IMG/VR virus record: IMGVR_UViG_3300035698_007281
Location: 1-64,000 of that record
DNA length: 64,000 bases
Direction: 5' to 3' (one strand)
From: a virus
Below are positions 17,307 through 25,712 of this stretch, piece by piece. Under the pieces are notes generated by a model. The model saw only the letters and a program-made list of their open reading frames with translations, searched no databases and had not been told where the DNA came from. The stretch's first letter is position 1, and each line of letters starts with the position of its first letter. The position numbers were made by a program, and so were the translations under genes.

Positions 17307-17476
17307 GATGACCTCCCCCCTTCCTTGCAATGCCTCACCAACGCCATGTCCGCGCCCACCACACCTTTCAGCGTGTGGTGGAGTCGCTCCAGTTCGGAGT
17401 AGAATCTTCCGCGAAACCACTGGATGCCCTCCATCCAATGTGGCTTTCCAGAGAGTAGTTGTCCGGGATCTTCCAT
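17303..17476 (-). CDS. Small protein, unknown
   Basis: 57 residues (MEDPGQLLSGKPHWMEGIQW onward), with a helical RFYSELERLHHTLKGVVGAD. ATG 17476 is preceded by AAAGGA. A GC-rich hairpin lies at 17491-17513, between it and the upstream gene. The stop overlaps the next start as ATGA. Unknown function. Confidence 0.5.
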   Translation of the reverse strand: MEDPGQLLSGKPHWMEGIQWFRGRFYSELERLHHTLKGVVGADMALVRHCKEGGRSS

Positions 17477-17490
17477 GGTGTTCCTTTCGT

Positions 17491-17513
17491 CCCCTCCCCC
17501 GGCGTGGGGGGGG
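17491..17513 (-). repeat. Intergenic GC-rich hairpin (reiterated element)
   Basis: On the minus strand a C8 run and GGGGGAGGGG can pair around a short GCC loop just upstream of the RBS of the 57-residue gene. Similar C-run/GGGGGAGGGG elements occur at 18396-18422, 40426-40450, 41067-41093, 43087-43113 and 43825-43848. Confidence 0.5.
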
Positions 17514-17526
17514 TTGGTAGGTCGGC

Positions 17527-17943
17527 CTAGTAATCGATGAGGGCGGCGGCGGCGTTCACGTCGCCCTTGGCGGCGGCGGCCTTGACGGCGGCGTGTTCCT
17601 TGGCCATCCGGTTGTTGCGGTCGGCGGCCTCGACACACAGGGCCAGGAACTTCTTCACGGCGGTGGTGCGGGTTTGACAGACGAAGACCTTCCGGCCGTA
17701 CTCGTTACGGTAGACGTTTTTGTTCTTCCCGGCCAACCGGTCACTGGCGGCTTGGAACTTGACATCGTCCAGGGCCAACTCCGGGCCGACCAGATAGTGT
17801 GTGGGGGATTGGCGGTAGGGGCTTCTCATGATGCAGGGGCGAGTCCCGGTCCCGAAGCATCCGTAGAACTCCGGGCCGAGGAGGCCTTGTCCCTTACTGA
17901 AGCGGGCGGGGAGTTTGGTTTTGATCTGGTCGATGATGGTCAT
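17527..17943 (-). CDS. Early-type protein, unknown
   Basis: 138 residues, basic N-terminal half with several Cys (YGCFGTGTRPCIMRSPYRQS) and an alanine-rich helical C-terminus (AAVKAAAAKGDVNAAAALID). First gene after the promoter at 17991-18019, with AAGGGA before ATG. No family recognised. Confidence 0.6.
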   Translation of the reverse strand: MTIIDQIKTKLPARFSKGQGLLGPEFYGCFGTGTRPCIMRSPYRQSPTHYLVGPELALDDVKFQAASDRLAGKNKNVYRNEYGRKVFVCQTRTTAVKKFLALCVEAADRNNRMAKEHAAVKAAAAKGDVNAAAALIDY

Positions 17944-17990
17944 GTCTGTGTCCCTTGTTCTCGTGTTCGGTTGTTTGCTTCACTGAGGGT

Positions 17991-18019
17991 ATTATCGGCG
18001 AGGGTGGTTCGTTTGTCAA
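17991..18019 (-). promoter_or_regulatory. Sigma70 promoter cassette
   Basis: TTGACA (18019-18014), 17-bp spacer, GATAAT (17996-17991), then ACCCTCAGTGAAGCAAACAA, the same leader as the copy at 17003. The upstream T-rich block (CTGATTTTCCCC) is also shared. Confidence 0.85.
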
Positions 18020-18045
18020 GGGGAAAATCAGATTTATTTTTGGGT

Positions 18046-18387
18046 TTAGATTTCCTTGGCCGAGGTGATCGTGGTCCTCACCTTGGGAAACGTAACCGGC
18101 CCGGCGTTGGGTTGGGTTGTAACGGAGTCGGTCAGGAGGATCTCCTCCAGGACAATGACCCAACCACCGTTGTCCATCTTCATGATCACCCACTTGGTGT
18201 CCAGGGGCCAGGAACCCTTGGCGGCCGCGCGGGCCAGGGCGGCCTTGGCGGCCCCGGTGTTCTTGTAACGTTTCCCAGCGGTCGGGAAGATCTGGCCTTC
18301 GACCTTCGCCCAGAACCTGAAGGCCTCGACCCTCATCAACGTTTCGTTGGAGGTTGTGATCGTGAGGAGTTCGTTGGGGGTGTTCAT
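18046..18387 (-). CDS. Early-type protein, unknown
   Basis: 113 residues, beta-rich (ELLTITTSNETLMRVEAFRF; TKWVIMKMDNGGWVIVLEEI). The RBS GGGGAGGAG lies inside the 3' arm of a GC-rich hairpin (18396-18422), so its translation may be structure-controlled. Second gene after 19107-18436. No family recognised. Confidence 0.6.
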   Translation of the reverse strand: MNTPNELLTITTSNETLMRVEAFRFWAKVEGQIFPTAGKRYKNTGAAKAALARAAAKGSWPLDTKWVIMKMDNGGWVIVLEEILLTDSVTTQPNAGPVTFPKVRTTITSAKEI

Positions 18388-18395
18388 GATGGTCT

Positions 18396-18422
18396 CCTCC
18401 CCGCCCCCCAGAGGGGGAGGGG
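18396..18422 (-). repeat. Intergenic GC-rich hairpin sequestering an RBS
   Basis: Minus strand CCCCTCCCCC pairs with GGGGGGCGGGGAGG across a TCT loop. The Shine-Dalgarno of the 18387 gene (GGGGAGGAG) is part of the 3' arm. It lies between two genes of one operon. Confidence 0.5.
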
Positions 18423-18435
18423 TTGGTGGTGTTGG

Positions 18436-19107
18436 TTAGATGGCGATGACGCCTCGGGTGATCACCTCGTCGCCGAACCCGAACGCCACCTGAGTCCCGT
18501 TGACGGGCGGGAGGACCAGGGCTTCGGCCTGGGAGATCTCAACGTCCTTCCCGTCGAAGACCCGGCGGGTCGTGGTGATCTGGTAGCGGCGGCAACCTTC
18601 GATCTTCTCCTCGGTGATTCCCATCAGAACACCTTCGACAAAACACGTCGGGCGGGACAGGCCGAAGTCGTAGGACCGGACTCGCATCCCGGCCCGGAGG
18701 ATCTGGAACTGTTCCTTGTCGTCGATGATCGCGGCGATGGTCCCGGCGGCCGTGGCGTCGTCCTTCTCGGTCGGAGTCAGGGCCTTGTGGAGGCCGCCCT
18801 CGTCCTCTTCGCCATCGCGGAGGTACTTGGCCAGGGCGATGATCGTCGGGTTGTCCGAGGAGTCCTCAGGGAAGTCGATGGTGGAGGAGAACAACGTCGT
18901 GAGGTCGAACTCTTCCGCGACGGTCCGGGCGTGGATCTCGGTGATGATCTCGGCAATGGCGGCCTTGTACTCTCGTCGGTTGCGGATCGTCTTGGTCTTC
19001 GTGGCGTCGAGGAGGTCGGTGTCGAGGCGGTAGGTCAACTGGATCTCTTCGTTGGTGATGATCCCGATGAACATTCTCAGGGCTGGGTTGGTGTTCTTGT
19101 TGTTCAT
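18436..19107 (-). CDS. Early-type acidic protein, unknown
   Basis: 223 residues from ATG 19107 (AAAGG RBS). N-terminal helices (REYKAAIAEIITEIHARTVA), an acidic middle (AKYLRDGEEDEGGLHKALT) and a beta-rich C-terminus (RRYQITTTRRVFDGKDVEIS). First gene after the promoter at 19162-19190. No family recognised. Confidence 0.6.
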   Translation of the reverse strand: MNNKNTNPALRMFIGIITNEEIQLTYRLDTDLLDATKTKTIRNRREYKAAIAEIITEIHARTVAEEFDLTTLFSSTIDFPEDSSDNPTIIALAKYLRDGEEDEGGLHKALTPTEKDDATAAGTIAAIIDDKEQFQILRAGMRVRSYDFGLSRPTCFVEGVLMGITEEKIEGCRRYQITTTRRVFDGKDVEISQAEALVLPPVNGTQVAFGFGDEVITRGVIAI

Positions 19108-19161
19108 GGTCAGGCCTTTCGGTTGGGTGTTTCGTGTTCGGTTGTTTGCTTCACTGAGAGT

Positions 19162-19190
19162 ATTATCGGGTGGGCCAACCAAGATGCCAA
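19162..19190 (-). promoter_or_regulatory. Sigma70 promoter cassette
   Basis: TTGGCA (19190-19185), 17-bp spacer, GATAAT (19167-19162), leader ACTCTCAGTGAAGCAAACAA. The -35 differs by one base from the other copies. Confidence 0.8.
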
Positions 19191-19225
19191 GAGGAAAATA
19201 AGAAAAACTTCGGCCCATAGAAATG

Positions 19226-20695
19226 CTACGCCTTGAAGTCTCTGATGAAGTCGAGGATCTTACTGGCGGTCTGGCCCAGGTCCATGGCCCGGTCAAGGCG
19301 CTTCTCGTCGATAGTGCCTCGGCATAGGAGGTCCAGATAGAGACAGGGCTTCTCCTGGCCGAGTCTCCAGATCCGCCCCTCGGCCTGGGTGCGCACGGGA
19401 GCGCCGTGTGTTCCGTTGCCGAAGAAGACAATGGCGGTGGCGACTTGAAGATTTAGACCTTCCCCTCCGGACTTGGGGTGGGTGATCAGGAACCGGCATT
19501 CCGGGTCATTACGGAACCGGTCGATCTCGTTTTGTTTGTGCTTGACCTCGGAGCGGAGGGCGGCGAACTGTTCCGGCTTGAAGATCTCCTCGATCATCCG
19601 GGCCTCTTCCTGGTAGGAGTGGAAGATGATGATCTTGGCGTCCGGCCTGAACTCCTTGACCACGCCTCGGAGGAGTTCGATCTTCGGGTTCTTCCCGGCG
19701 GTCCGGACCACGGACTTGTCGGGTAGGATCAGGAACCCGGCGGCAACCTGGGCCAACTTGTTCCCGGTCTGGAGGATCTCCTGAGGGCCGAGTTCCCCCT
19801 TGTCGGTGACGATGAACTCCCCGTCGATGATCCGGCGGGTCCAGTCCTTCTGTTCTTTGGTCATGTCACAGCGGCGGGTCTCGTAGGTCTTGGGAGGTAG
19901 GTCGAAGCATTCCTCGCGGTCGTATCGGAGAGTGATCGGGGCGAGGGCTTCGAGGAACTCCTCCTGATCGCCAGCCTTCAGGACAGCGTTCCCGAAGAAG
20001 TCCACGTCGAACCAATCCTCCAGGAAGTTCTTCCGCGACTTCGAGAACACCCGGCCGGAGTTCAGGGTGTCGTATTGCGACCAGAGATCCGCCTCCGAGG
20101 TGGAGTAGGGTGTCCCCGACATGGCGATCACCTTCCGGGCCTCTCGGGACAACTCACGGCACATCCGGGTGGAGAGGGCCTTCGAGTCCTGGAGGCGGTG
20201 GCACTCATCGAGGATCAACCCGTCGAACCCGGCTTTCTCGATCACATCATAGGCGACGTGGAAGGGGCGTTTCCTTCCCTTCTTCCTCTTCCCCACGTAC
20301 CGGCCGAAGAGGGAGCGGAGGCCTTCGTAGTTGATGACGCAGACCTGGGCCTTGGACTCAGCCAGGAGTTTCCGGCGCTTCTCCGAGGTTCCTTGGAGGA
20401 GGGTGTATGACAGGTCGGTGTGTTCCTCGATCTGTTCCCCCCATCCTTCGATCACGGTGTTCGGACAGACGACAAGAAGTCTCTCGTATTTCCACACCTC
20501 CATGGTATAGAGGGCGGCCAGGGATTTCCCCGTCCCCACGTCGTGCCACAACATGATCCGGCGGTCCTCGTTCTCGGCGGCCCACACCAGGGTGATCCCC
20601 TGGTGGAGTTTGGGCTTGGTCTTGAACCGATCCGGTCCGAGGATGAAGTCCACATCTTCCTGAGTCAGGCTTTTGACATCATCCGGTGTCGCCAT
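19226..20695 (-). CDS. SNF2/superfamily 2 DNA helicase-translocase
   Basis: 489 residues. SF2 motifs in order: I HDVGTGKSLAA (Lys57), Ia VVCPNTVIEGW, II DECH (163-166), III MSGTPYS, IV KIIIFHSYQEE, V SGGEGLNLQ, VI QAEGRIWRLGQ. The QxxGRxxRxGQ form and TSxxGGxGLNL-like motif V are typical of SNF2-family enzymes, which translocate on double-stranded DNA. Start at ATG 20695 is preferred (GGAG six bases upstream). It overlaps the DnaB-like gene by 17 bases and is the last gene of the replication operon. Similar proteins in phages act in replication restart or recombination; role here inferred. Confidence 0.85.
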   Translation of the reverse strand: MATPDDVKSLTQEDVDFILGPDRFKTKPKLHQGITLVWAAENEDRRIMLWHDVGTGKSLAALYTMEVWKYERLLVVCPNTVIEGWGEQIEEHTDLSYTLLQGTSEKRRKLLAESKAQVCVINYEGLRSLFGRYVGKRKKGRKRPFHVAYDVIEKAGFDGLILDECHRLQDSKALSTRMCRELSREARKVIAMSGTPYSTSEADLWSQYDTLNSGRVFSKSRKNFLEDWFDVDFFGNAVLKAGDQEEFLEALAPITLRYDREECFDLPPKTYETRRCDMTKEQKDWTRRIIDGEFIVTDKGELGPQEILQTGNKLAQVAAGFLILPDKSVVRTAGKNPKIELLRGVVKEFRPDAKIIIFHSYQEEARMIEEIFKPEQFAALRSEVKHKQNEIDRFRNDPECRFLITHPKSGGEGLNLQVATAIVFFGNGTHGAPVRTQAEGRIWRLGQEKPCLYLDLLCRGTIDEKRLDRAMDLGQTASKILDFIRDFKA

Positions 20696-22076
20696 GGGCA
20701 TCTCCATGAGATTCAATCTCGTCGGTGATCTCGTCCTTCATCCAGGAGGCCATGGCGAACCGGCCCACATCGAAGCATGGGGAGAACATGACGTGTCCCC
20801 CCTGCCGGTCACCACGGGAGGCCAAGACGTTGAAGGCGGCCATCCCGTTCTTCACATCGTCCTTGGAGCGGCCGATTGCAAACATCAGGTCACAATTTCC
20901 CACCTTCCGGCGATCTTCACTCACGTCCTTCTGAGAGACCCGGCGTTTCTCCAGCGCCGAGGTGGTGACCTGGGAGACGGTGGCCACTACGATCTGGAGG
21001 CGGTCGGCAAGGCCCTTGGCCCAGATGTAGGCGCGGTTGAGTTGGTGGCGGTAGTCCTGCGCCAGGGGGGTGAGGTCCATGATGTCGATGTAGTCGATCA
21101 GGAGGACATCCGGCGTCCACCCCTCGTGGGCTTCGAGGTAGTGGATGTATCGTTCGATCTCCGCGCAGGTACACTGGCCCATGGCGTACTTCTTCAGCCG
21201 GAGAGATCCACCGAGGCGGTCGATAGTCCGACGCGCCTTCAGGATCGCGGTGATCCCCTCCTGGGTGTAGATGCTTTCAAGGGCGATCTCCCGTTGTTCG
21301 GGTTCCCCGTTGCGGACGGCCCAGTAGTCGATGATCTCACCGATGTGTTTTGTCGCCCTCATGGTGAGGGCCATATCGTACCGGGCCTCCAGGGTATGGA
21401 CAGGAACCTCATGGGAGATCTGGAGGACGTTCCTCCCACGGGACAGGCCGTCGATCCCCAGGGAGGACAACCAGAAAGTCTTCCCGGCTTTGTAGCCTCC
21501 CAGAGTGACGATCAGTTCCCCCCGGCGGAACCCGTCCACCAGTTTGTCCATGGCGGGGATCCCGGTGGAGATGATCACCTCGGAGGTCTCAGGGCGGCCG
21601 ACGTTCTTGGTGTCTTTGGTGTAGTTGATCCCATCGTCGGTCAGGACCGATCCGGATCTCAGGGCCTCGTACATCATGTTGTCGTACTCATCCAACTTCC
21701 CGTCCTGTAGGAGATCCGACGCGCCCAGGTGGGCCTCCTCACGCACACGAGCGCGGATGAAGTCACCCAGGCGGTTGATCACATAGGCGCGGTTGGGTTG
21801 ATGGATCTCCCCCAACCTCTGGGCATAGAGGACATGCTCGTCCACGTCATCTTCGGGGAGGGAGGCGCAAAATCGGAAGAGTTCGTCCTGGAAGTGATCC
21901 TTGGGGGCCTTCTCGGAGACCTCGTAAAACCCATAACAGATCCCCAGGAGATTGTCGGCCAGTCGAGAGGTTAGGTGTTTGGGTTCGAGTTGGCCGTGGA
22001 TCTGTTTGATGAACTCGGTATCGGTGATGGCCAGCCGGAGGATTGAATCTTGGAGATGTTGGTTTAGTTGAATCAT
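20679..22076 (-). CDS. DnaB-like replicative DNA helicase
   Basis: 465 residues. N-terminal helical domain (about 1-130), then a RecA-fold motor: Walker A GGYKAGKT (193-200), LQISHEVPVHTLEARYDMAL, Walker B DVLLIDYIDIMDL, and VVATVSQVTTSALEKRRVSQ with QDYRHQLNRAYIWAKGLADR before it, as in DnaB/RadA-type ATPases. It would unwind the fork as a hexamer, with the adjacent primase. Its ATG overlaps the primase stop as ATGA (22073-22076), so both are made together. Confidence 0.85.
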   Translation of the reverse strand: MIQLNQHLQDSILRLAITDTEFIKQIHGQLEPKHLTSRLADNLLGICYGFYEVSEKAPKDHFQDELFRFCASLPEDDVDEHVLYAQRLGEIHQPNRAYVINRLGDFIRARVREEAHLGASDLLQDGKLDEYDNMMYEALRSGSVLTDDGINYTKDTKNVGRPETSEVIISTGIPAMDKLVDGFRRGELIVTLGGYKAGKTFWLSSLGIDGLSRGRNVLQISHEVPVHTLEARYDMALTMRATKHIGEIIDYWAVRNGEPEQREIALESIYTQEGITAILKARRTIDRLGGSLRLKKYAMGQCTCAEIERYIHYLEAHEGWTPDVLLIDYIDIMDLTPLAQDYRHQLNRAYIWAKGLADRLQIVVATVSQVTTSALEKRRVSQKDVSEDRRKVGNCDLMFAIGRSKDDVKNGMAAFNVLASRGDRQGGHVMFSPCFDVGRFAMASWMKDEITDEIESHGDAHGDTG

Positions 22077-23017
22077 ATCCACCTTATCGGAAGTTCACGG
22101 ATCACGTCCCCACCCAGACTGTCGGGGTCTTCCCCCTCGGGTAGGCGGGCAACACCCACTCGGCCCATTATAGGAGCGAGGGAGTAGGCAGCACTCAAAG
22201 ATTTGTCCCAGGAATCAGAATCCCAACAAATGACCACCTCATCGATCAGAGGATCGGTAACGAGTTGGCGGCGTTGGGCGAGGGTTAGGGCATGGGTGAA
22301 TGACCCCACGGCGTTCCACTCCATCCTCCAGACATCGAAGGCCCCTTCCACCACGTAGATCGGCTCCCTCCGTTCGATGACCGGCGACCAGTAGAGGAAC
22401 TCTCCGACCGGGCCTTCGGAGAGGTATTTGGCCTTCTTGCGGCCAGTGGTGTCCCGGCCTTGGAAGGCGACGACCTTCCCCTGGTAGTCGTGGACGGGGA
22501 TGATCAGGCGGTGGCCGTGCTTCCCGTTCCGGCCTGGGTAGTGGGTCTCGTAGAGGCGGCAGTGGTCCTGGGTGAAGTCTCGATCCCTGATGAACCTCCG
22601 GATCTCTGGGTAGACCTCCCACACGTCCTCGTCTACGGGAAGGCCTGGGAGGTCGATCTCTGGGTGAACGGCCGTCTGGAGCGATTCTCCGGACCCACGG
22701 AGGCGTTCTCGCACACGGGCGGCCAGGGGAAGATCCTCGTCGGCGGTTTCGGTTCGGCCCAGGTAGGATTCGTACTGGGTCCAGGTCAGACCCACCATCA
22801 TCTTCAGGAGGGTGAAGAGAGGCCCGACTCGCTTACAACGGAAACAGTGGAACCGGAGGGTGGAATAGAAGATTCCACAACGTTCCTTTGAGTCCCGGCG
22901 GCCGGATGTCCTTCCCGTACAGAAAGGGCAATTGACGTTGACGGCCTTCTCGGTGATCTCTGTGAAGGGGATGGACAGGGTCCGGAGTAACGGTACTAGG
23001 TCTCGCCTTGTGGCCAT
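22073..23017 (-). CDS. DnaG-type DNA primase
   Basis: 314 residues. N-terminal zinc-binding part with Cys30/Cys33 (NCPFC) and Cys58/Cys61 (FHCFRC), the CHC2-like pattern. Toprim-type region with VVEGAFDVWRM, VVICWDSDSWDKS and RLPEGEDPDSLGG carries the acidic metal ligands. The fold order matches short phage primases that lack the C-terminal helicase-binding domain. It is coupled to the DnaB-like gene downstream by ATGA and overlaps the small upstream gene by 22 bases. Confidence 0.85.
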   Translation of the reverse strand: MATRRDLVPLLRTLSIPFTEITEKAVNVNCPFCTGRTSGRRDSKERCGIFYSTLRFHCFRCKRVGPLFTLLKMMVGLTWTQYESYLGRTETADEDLPLAARVRERLRGSGESLQTAVHPEIDLPGLPVDEDVWEVYPEIRRFIRDRDFTQDHCRLYETHYPGRNGKHGHRLIIPVHDYQGKVVAFQGRDTTGRKKAKYLSEGPVGEFLYWSPVIERREPIYVVEGAFDVWRMEWNAVGSFTHALTLAQRRQLVTDPLIDEVVICWDSDSWDKSLSAAYSLAPIMGRVGVARLPEGEDPDSLGGDVIRELPIRWI

Positions 23018-23202
23018 GTGAAAATCGGTCTCCGTCGCGTGGTCTTCACCCAGTTGGTCAGGTATCGCCCGGTCCCCCGACAGGCGAACCGTAGCGCCTT
23101 AGTGTATCCGTGGCGGTAGGTACGACCCGTTTTTGTCGCGCCAACCACCCGGCGACAGACCGGGCAGCGACCCGACCCGTTCTTATACGTTCGTTTGCTC
23201 AT
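22996..23202 (-). CDS. Small basic zinc-finger-like protein
   Basis: 68 residues, very basic, with a CPVCRRVVGATKTGRTYRHG knuckle and one further Cys (FACRG). It overlaps the primase start by 22 bases and follows the HAD gene by two bases. It may bind nucleic acid; no family recognised. Confidence 0.5.
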   Translation of the reverse strand: MSKRTYKNGSGRCPVCRRVVGATKTGRTYRHGYTKALRFACRGTGRYLTNWVKTTRRRPIFTWPQGET

Positions 23203-23204
23203 GG

Positions 23205-23720
23205 CTAGAGAATGATCCCCAGGTGACGTTCGGTGATATCGGCCCAGTTGTTCCGGAAGGGTTCGGTGGGGACGCCTGTCCGCCGGGCGGCCTCGTAGAT
23301 CCTGGTGGTGAGGACCGGGATCTGGAATTCCTGACCGGAGGTGAAGTCGTCAACGAACAAGCGGAACGTCTTCGGTGTTCTGCAACCACGGATCTCATCC
23401 GCCCCGATGACGGCCATCTTGTGTTCGGCGGCTTCGACCACGATGATTTCATCAAAGGTGAAACCATGGAAATTCAACCAGTCCAGGGTGGCCTCCCCTT
23501 CCATATCCCAGGGGCGGGCCGTTAGGATGAAGATCTTCCACCCGGCGTTCTCGAACTCGTCCAAAGCTTCTTTGGCGAGTGGGAGCGGTTGGTCGGTGAT
23601 CGTGTTCTTAAACGCCTCCTGGGGGTTGATTATCCCATTGGACGAAAACTCCCGGATCCGCTTCCAGTGGTTGTTCAGGGTGGAGTCAACATCGACGAAG
23701 AGAAGTTGTTGTTCAGACAT
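23205..23720 (-). CDS. HAD-superfamily phosphatase-like protein
   Basis: 171 residues from ATG 23720. HAD motif I FVDVDSTLN, motif II IFILTARPWD and a late acidic pair FVDDFTSG are in the right order. The small helical cap (ALDEFENAGW) and length fit phage HAD phosphatases such as polynucleotide 3'-phosphatase domains or nucleotidases. No kinase domain is attached. GGAG lies ten bases upstream. Substrate unknown. Confidence 0.65.
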   Translation of the reverse strand: MSEQQLLFVDVDSTLNNHWKRIREFSSNGIINPQEAFKNTITDQPLPLAKEALDEFENAGWKIFILTARPWDMEGEATLDWLNFHGFTFDEIIVVEAAEHKMAVIGADEIRGCRTPKTFRLFVDDFTSGQEFQIPVLTTRIYEAARRTGVPTEPFRNNWADITERHLGIIL

Positions 23721-24801
23721 TCGGTTTGATCTCCAGGTTGGTGGCGAGCGCCTCGAAGCATTCACGGAACAAGGTTTCCTTGTTGAGCCAATGCGTATAC
23801 ATGGGGCAAATTGCCTCGATGATCGGCCTCGACTCTTCGAGGAACGTTACAAGGGCGGGGTAAGACGGGTTGTAGAACGGAGGTTTGTCCCCGGCTCGGG
23901 GGTTCCCTGTGGAGAAGTCCGGTTGCACTTCCAGGAATACGGGAGCGCCGTTGCCCCGGAAGATCACGTCCACGCCCTGGAAGTTGAGGCCCAGGACATG
24001 GACGGCCCGGACGATTTCGGCCTCGTTGGCCAAACACCATTTCTGACAGTGTTGTTGGAATATGAGGAACGAGTGGCCCATGTCGGGGGTGAACTTGCCG
24101 GTGATGGCCACCCAGTCGGGGGCAATACACAGACGGGCGTAGGCGGTGACAACCTTGTCCCCGGCCACGATGATCCGGAGTGATTGCCTGTATCCCAGGT
24201 GTTCGGTCTCGATGAACTCTTGGACCACGATCTTCCGACCGAGGCCCGGACCCCATCGACGCTCGATATCGCCCGTGTCCGGTCCCCATCGACGCTCGAT
24301 ATCGCCCGTGTCCGGTCCCTTGAGATTCTCGATAGCGTCCCGGTATTCGTCGCCGGTCTGGCATAGGTATGAATGCTCCCCAGAGACTGAGTTGTTGAAC
24401 CGTACCAGGAGGGGGAGTCCGGTCGGGCCTTCCTCTTCGACGTACCTCCAGTTGGAGATCGGCACATCCTTATCGGCCCAACGCTTCCAGGCCACGTCCT
24501 TGGAATGAACGTTGGGGAACCCGTTAGGGTCGTTGATGGATGGCGCAACCCCATCCAGTTCCAACGCCAGGGCGCGGGCCTTGGTGAACTCTTCGGTGTT
24601 GGTTCGTTCGGCGTGGAGTTTCCAGTAGATGACCGAGACCCCGGCGACGGTCTCCGAGGGGTGTTCGTTCAGGGTGGACACCAGATCGTCGATGCCATAT
24701 TCGGTCACCGGCCCGAAGCAGTTCTCGAACTCGGCCTTCTCGTAAGGCCATCGCCATCGGTTCGGGTTGCGGGGGTCGGTGAAGACAACTATGGATCTCA
24801 T
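23713..24801 (-). CDS. ATP-grasp-like ligase
   Basis: 362 residues. KIVVQEFIETEHLGYRQSLR, then RIIVAGDKVVTAYARLC, and GLNFQGVDVIFRGNGAPVFL with EVQPDFS at the end follow the ATP-grasp C-terminal pattern (R-x-x-V, G-x-D, E-x-Q/N-P), in which carboxylates are ligated to amines or thiols. An 11-residue unit (GPDTGDIERRW) is exactly repeated at about residues 162-183 because of a 33-bp tandem duplication. It lies in an island with an aminotransferase and glycosyltransferases. Substrate unknown. Confidence 0.6.
   Translation of the reverse strand: MRSIVVFTDPRNPNRWRWPYEKAEFENCFGPVTEYGIDDLVSTLNEHPSETVAGVSVIYWKLHAERTNTEEFTKARALALELDGVAPSINDPNGFPNVHSKDVAWKRWADKDVPISNWRYVEEEGPTGLPLLVRFNNSVSGEHSYLCQTGDEYRDAIENLKGPDTGDIERRWGPDTGDIERRWGPGLGRKIVVQEFIETEHLGYRQSLRIIVAGDKVVTAYARLCIAPDWVAITGKFTPDMGHSFLIFQQHCQKWCLANEAEIVRAVHVLGLNFQGVDVIFRGNGAPVFLEVQPDFSTGNPRAGDKPPFYNPSYPALVTFLEESRPIIEAICPMYTHWLNKETLFRECFEALATNLEIKPNV
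24251..24316. repeat. 33-bp perfect tandem duplication
   Basis: Two identical 33-bp units, 24251-24283 and 24284-24316, inside the ATP-grasp gene. The length is a multiple of three, so the frame is kept and eleven residues are duplicated. Looks recent, since the copies are identical. Confidence 0.9.
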
Positions 24802-25712
24802 CAGTAGTTTCCTTTTGAAAGATCTCGAACAAAATCTCCATGGTCCTCATCTCTCCCGGACCACAGAAACACCTGATACCCGCGCTTGCCCCGATACAGT
24901 CCCCACTTTCCGGCGAACCGTTCAGACAACATCCCACAGGGGAAAGTGATGACCGGCCCCTCCCCCATTATCGACATGGGAAAATCTGACACGGCGTCTA
25001 TTATGTTTTTGCGGCGGGTTAGAATTTCCAGCCGGTGTTCCTTGAGGTCGAACTCCATCAACCTGGACCGCAGTTGAGCGAAGAGTTGAATGGCCGAAGT
25101 GTGGGGTGTCTCGTTACACTGGGCGAAGTTGATGCGGTCCCGTAGGGACAGTTCAGATCCGGCGAGCGCCGTTTGTTTGAACAGGTTCCGGAGAACCTTC
25201 TTGACCACGATGACCGATAGGCCGGGGGCAACGCCCAGGGCTTTCCCGGTCACGGTCACCCACACAGAGGCGTTGTCCGGAATCGGGTAGAACGGGAAGG
25301 CGGACACCATGTCATAGAACTTGGTTTGCCCTGGGGCGGCCGACCGGTTGTTCGTGGGGCGGGACTCGGCGGTCTCGTATGAACAAAAACAATTGAGGAT
25401 CTTTTGGTGGTGTCGGTAACCAACGGACGCCCAGAAAGTGCAGAGGCGGCGAAGGCGGTTAATGAATTCACCATCGTCATCTGGATCCGTGGCGAAACTC
25501 CCGCCCCAAGAGGCCAGGACGTTCTCGATGGCCAGAGTTCCGGATCCAGTAACGAAAAGAATTTCAAAGGTGTCCGGGATCTCGAACTTCTGACGGAAGA
25601 GTTTGGTTGTCACCCGGAGGAGGTTCTGGAAGTTGACGCTCCGGTGGTGGGTGTTTCCGTAATTGGTTGTTTGTATTTCACTAGGTCCGAACATGATTCC
25701 ATCGGTCTCCAT
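24801..25712 (-). CDS. PLP-dependent aminotransferase (fold-type I, class V-like)
   Basis: About 303 residues. MFGPSEIQTTNYGNTHHRSV, then FVTGSGTLAIENVLAS and VTVTGKALGVAPGLSVIVVK resemble the 2-aminoethylphosphonate-pyruvate/serine-glyoxylate aminotransferase group: N-terminal GP motif, the G-S-G-T phosphate-binding loop, and the Lys in TGKALG at the PLP position. The start is uncertain: ATG 25712 or ATG 25694, the latter beginning right at MFGPSEI as in the family. It overlaps the upstream glycosyltransferase gene. Likely supplies an amino-sugar or amino acid moiety, by context. Confidence 0.6.
   Translation of the reverse strand: METDGIMFGPSEIQTTNYGNTHHRSVNFQNLLRVTTKLFRQKFEIPDTFEILFVTGSGTLAIENVLASWGGSFATDPDDDGEFINRLRRLCTFWASVGYRHHQKILNCFCSYETAESRPTNNRSAAPGQTKFYDMVSAFPFYPIPDNASVWVTVTGKALGVAPGLSVIVVKKVLRNLFKQTALAGSELSLRDRINFAQCNETPHTSAIQLFAQLRSRLMEFDLKEHRLEILTRRKNIIDAVSDFPMSIMGEGPVITFPCGMLSERFAGKWGLYRGKRGYQVFLWSGRDEDHGDFVRDLSKGNY

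Noticed and set aside
17593-19236. Plus-strand frame of about 547 codons across several minus-strand early genes
   Set aside because: It crosses several promoters and small genes with good RBSs and has the Val/Gly/Asp-rich composition typical of an antisense shadow.
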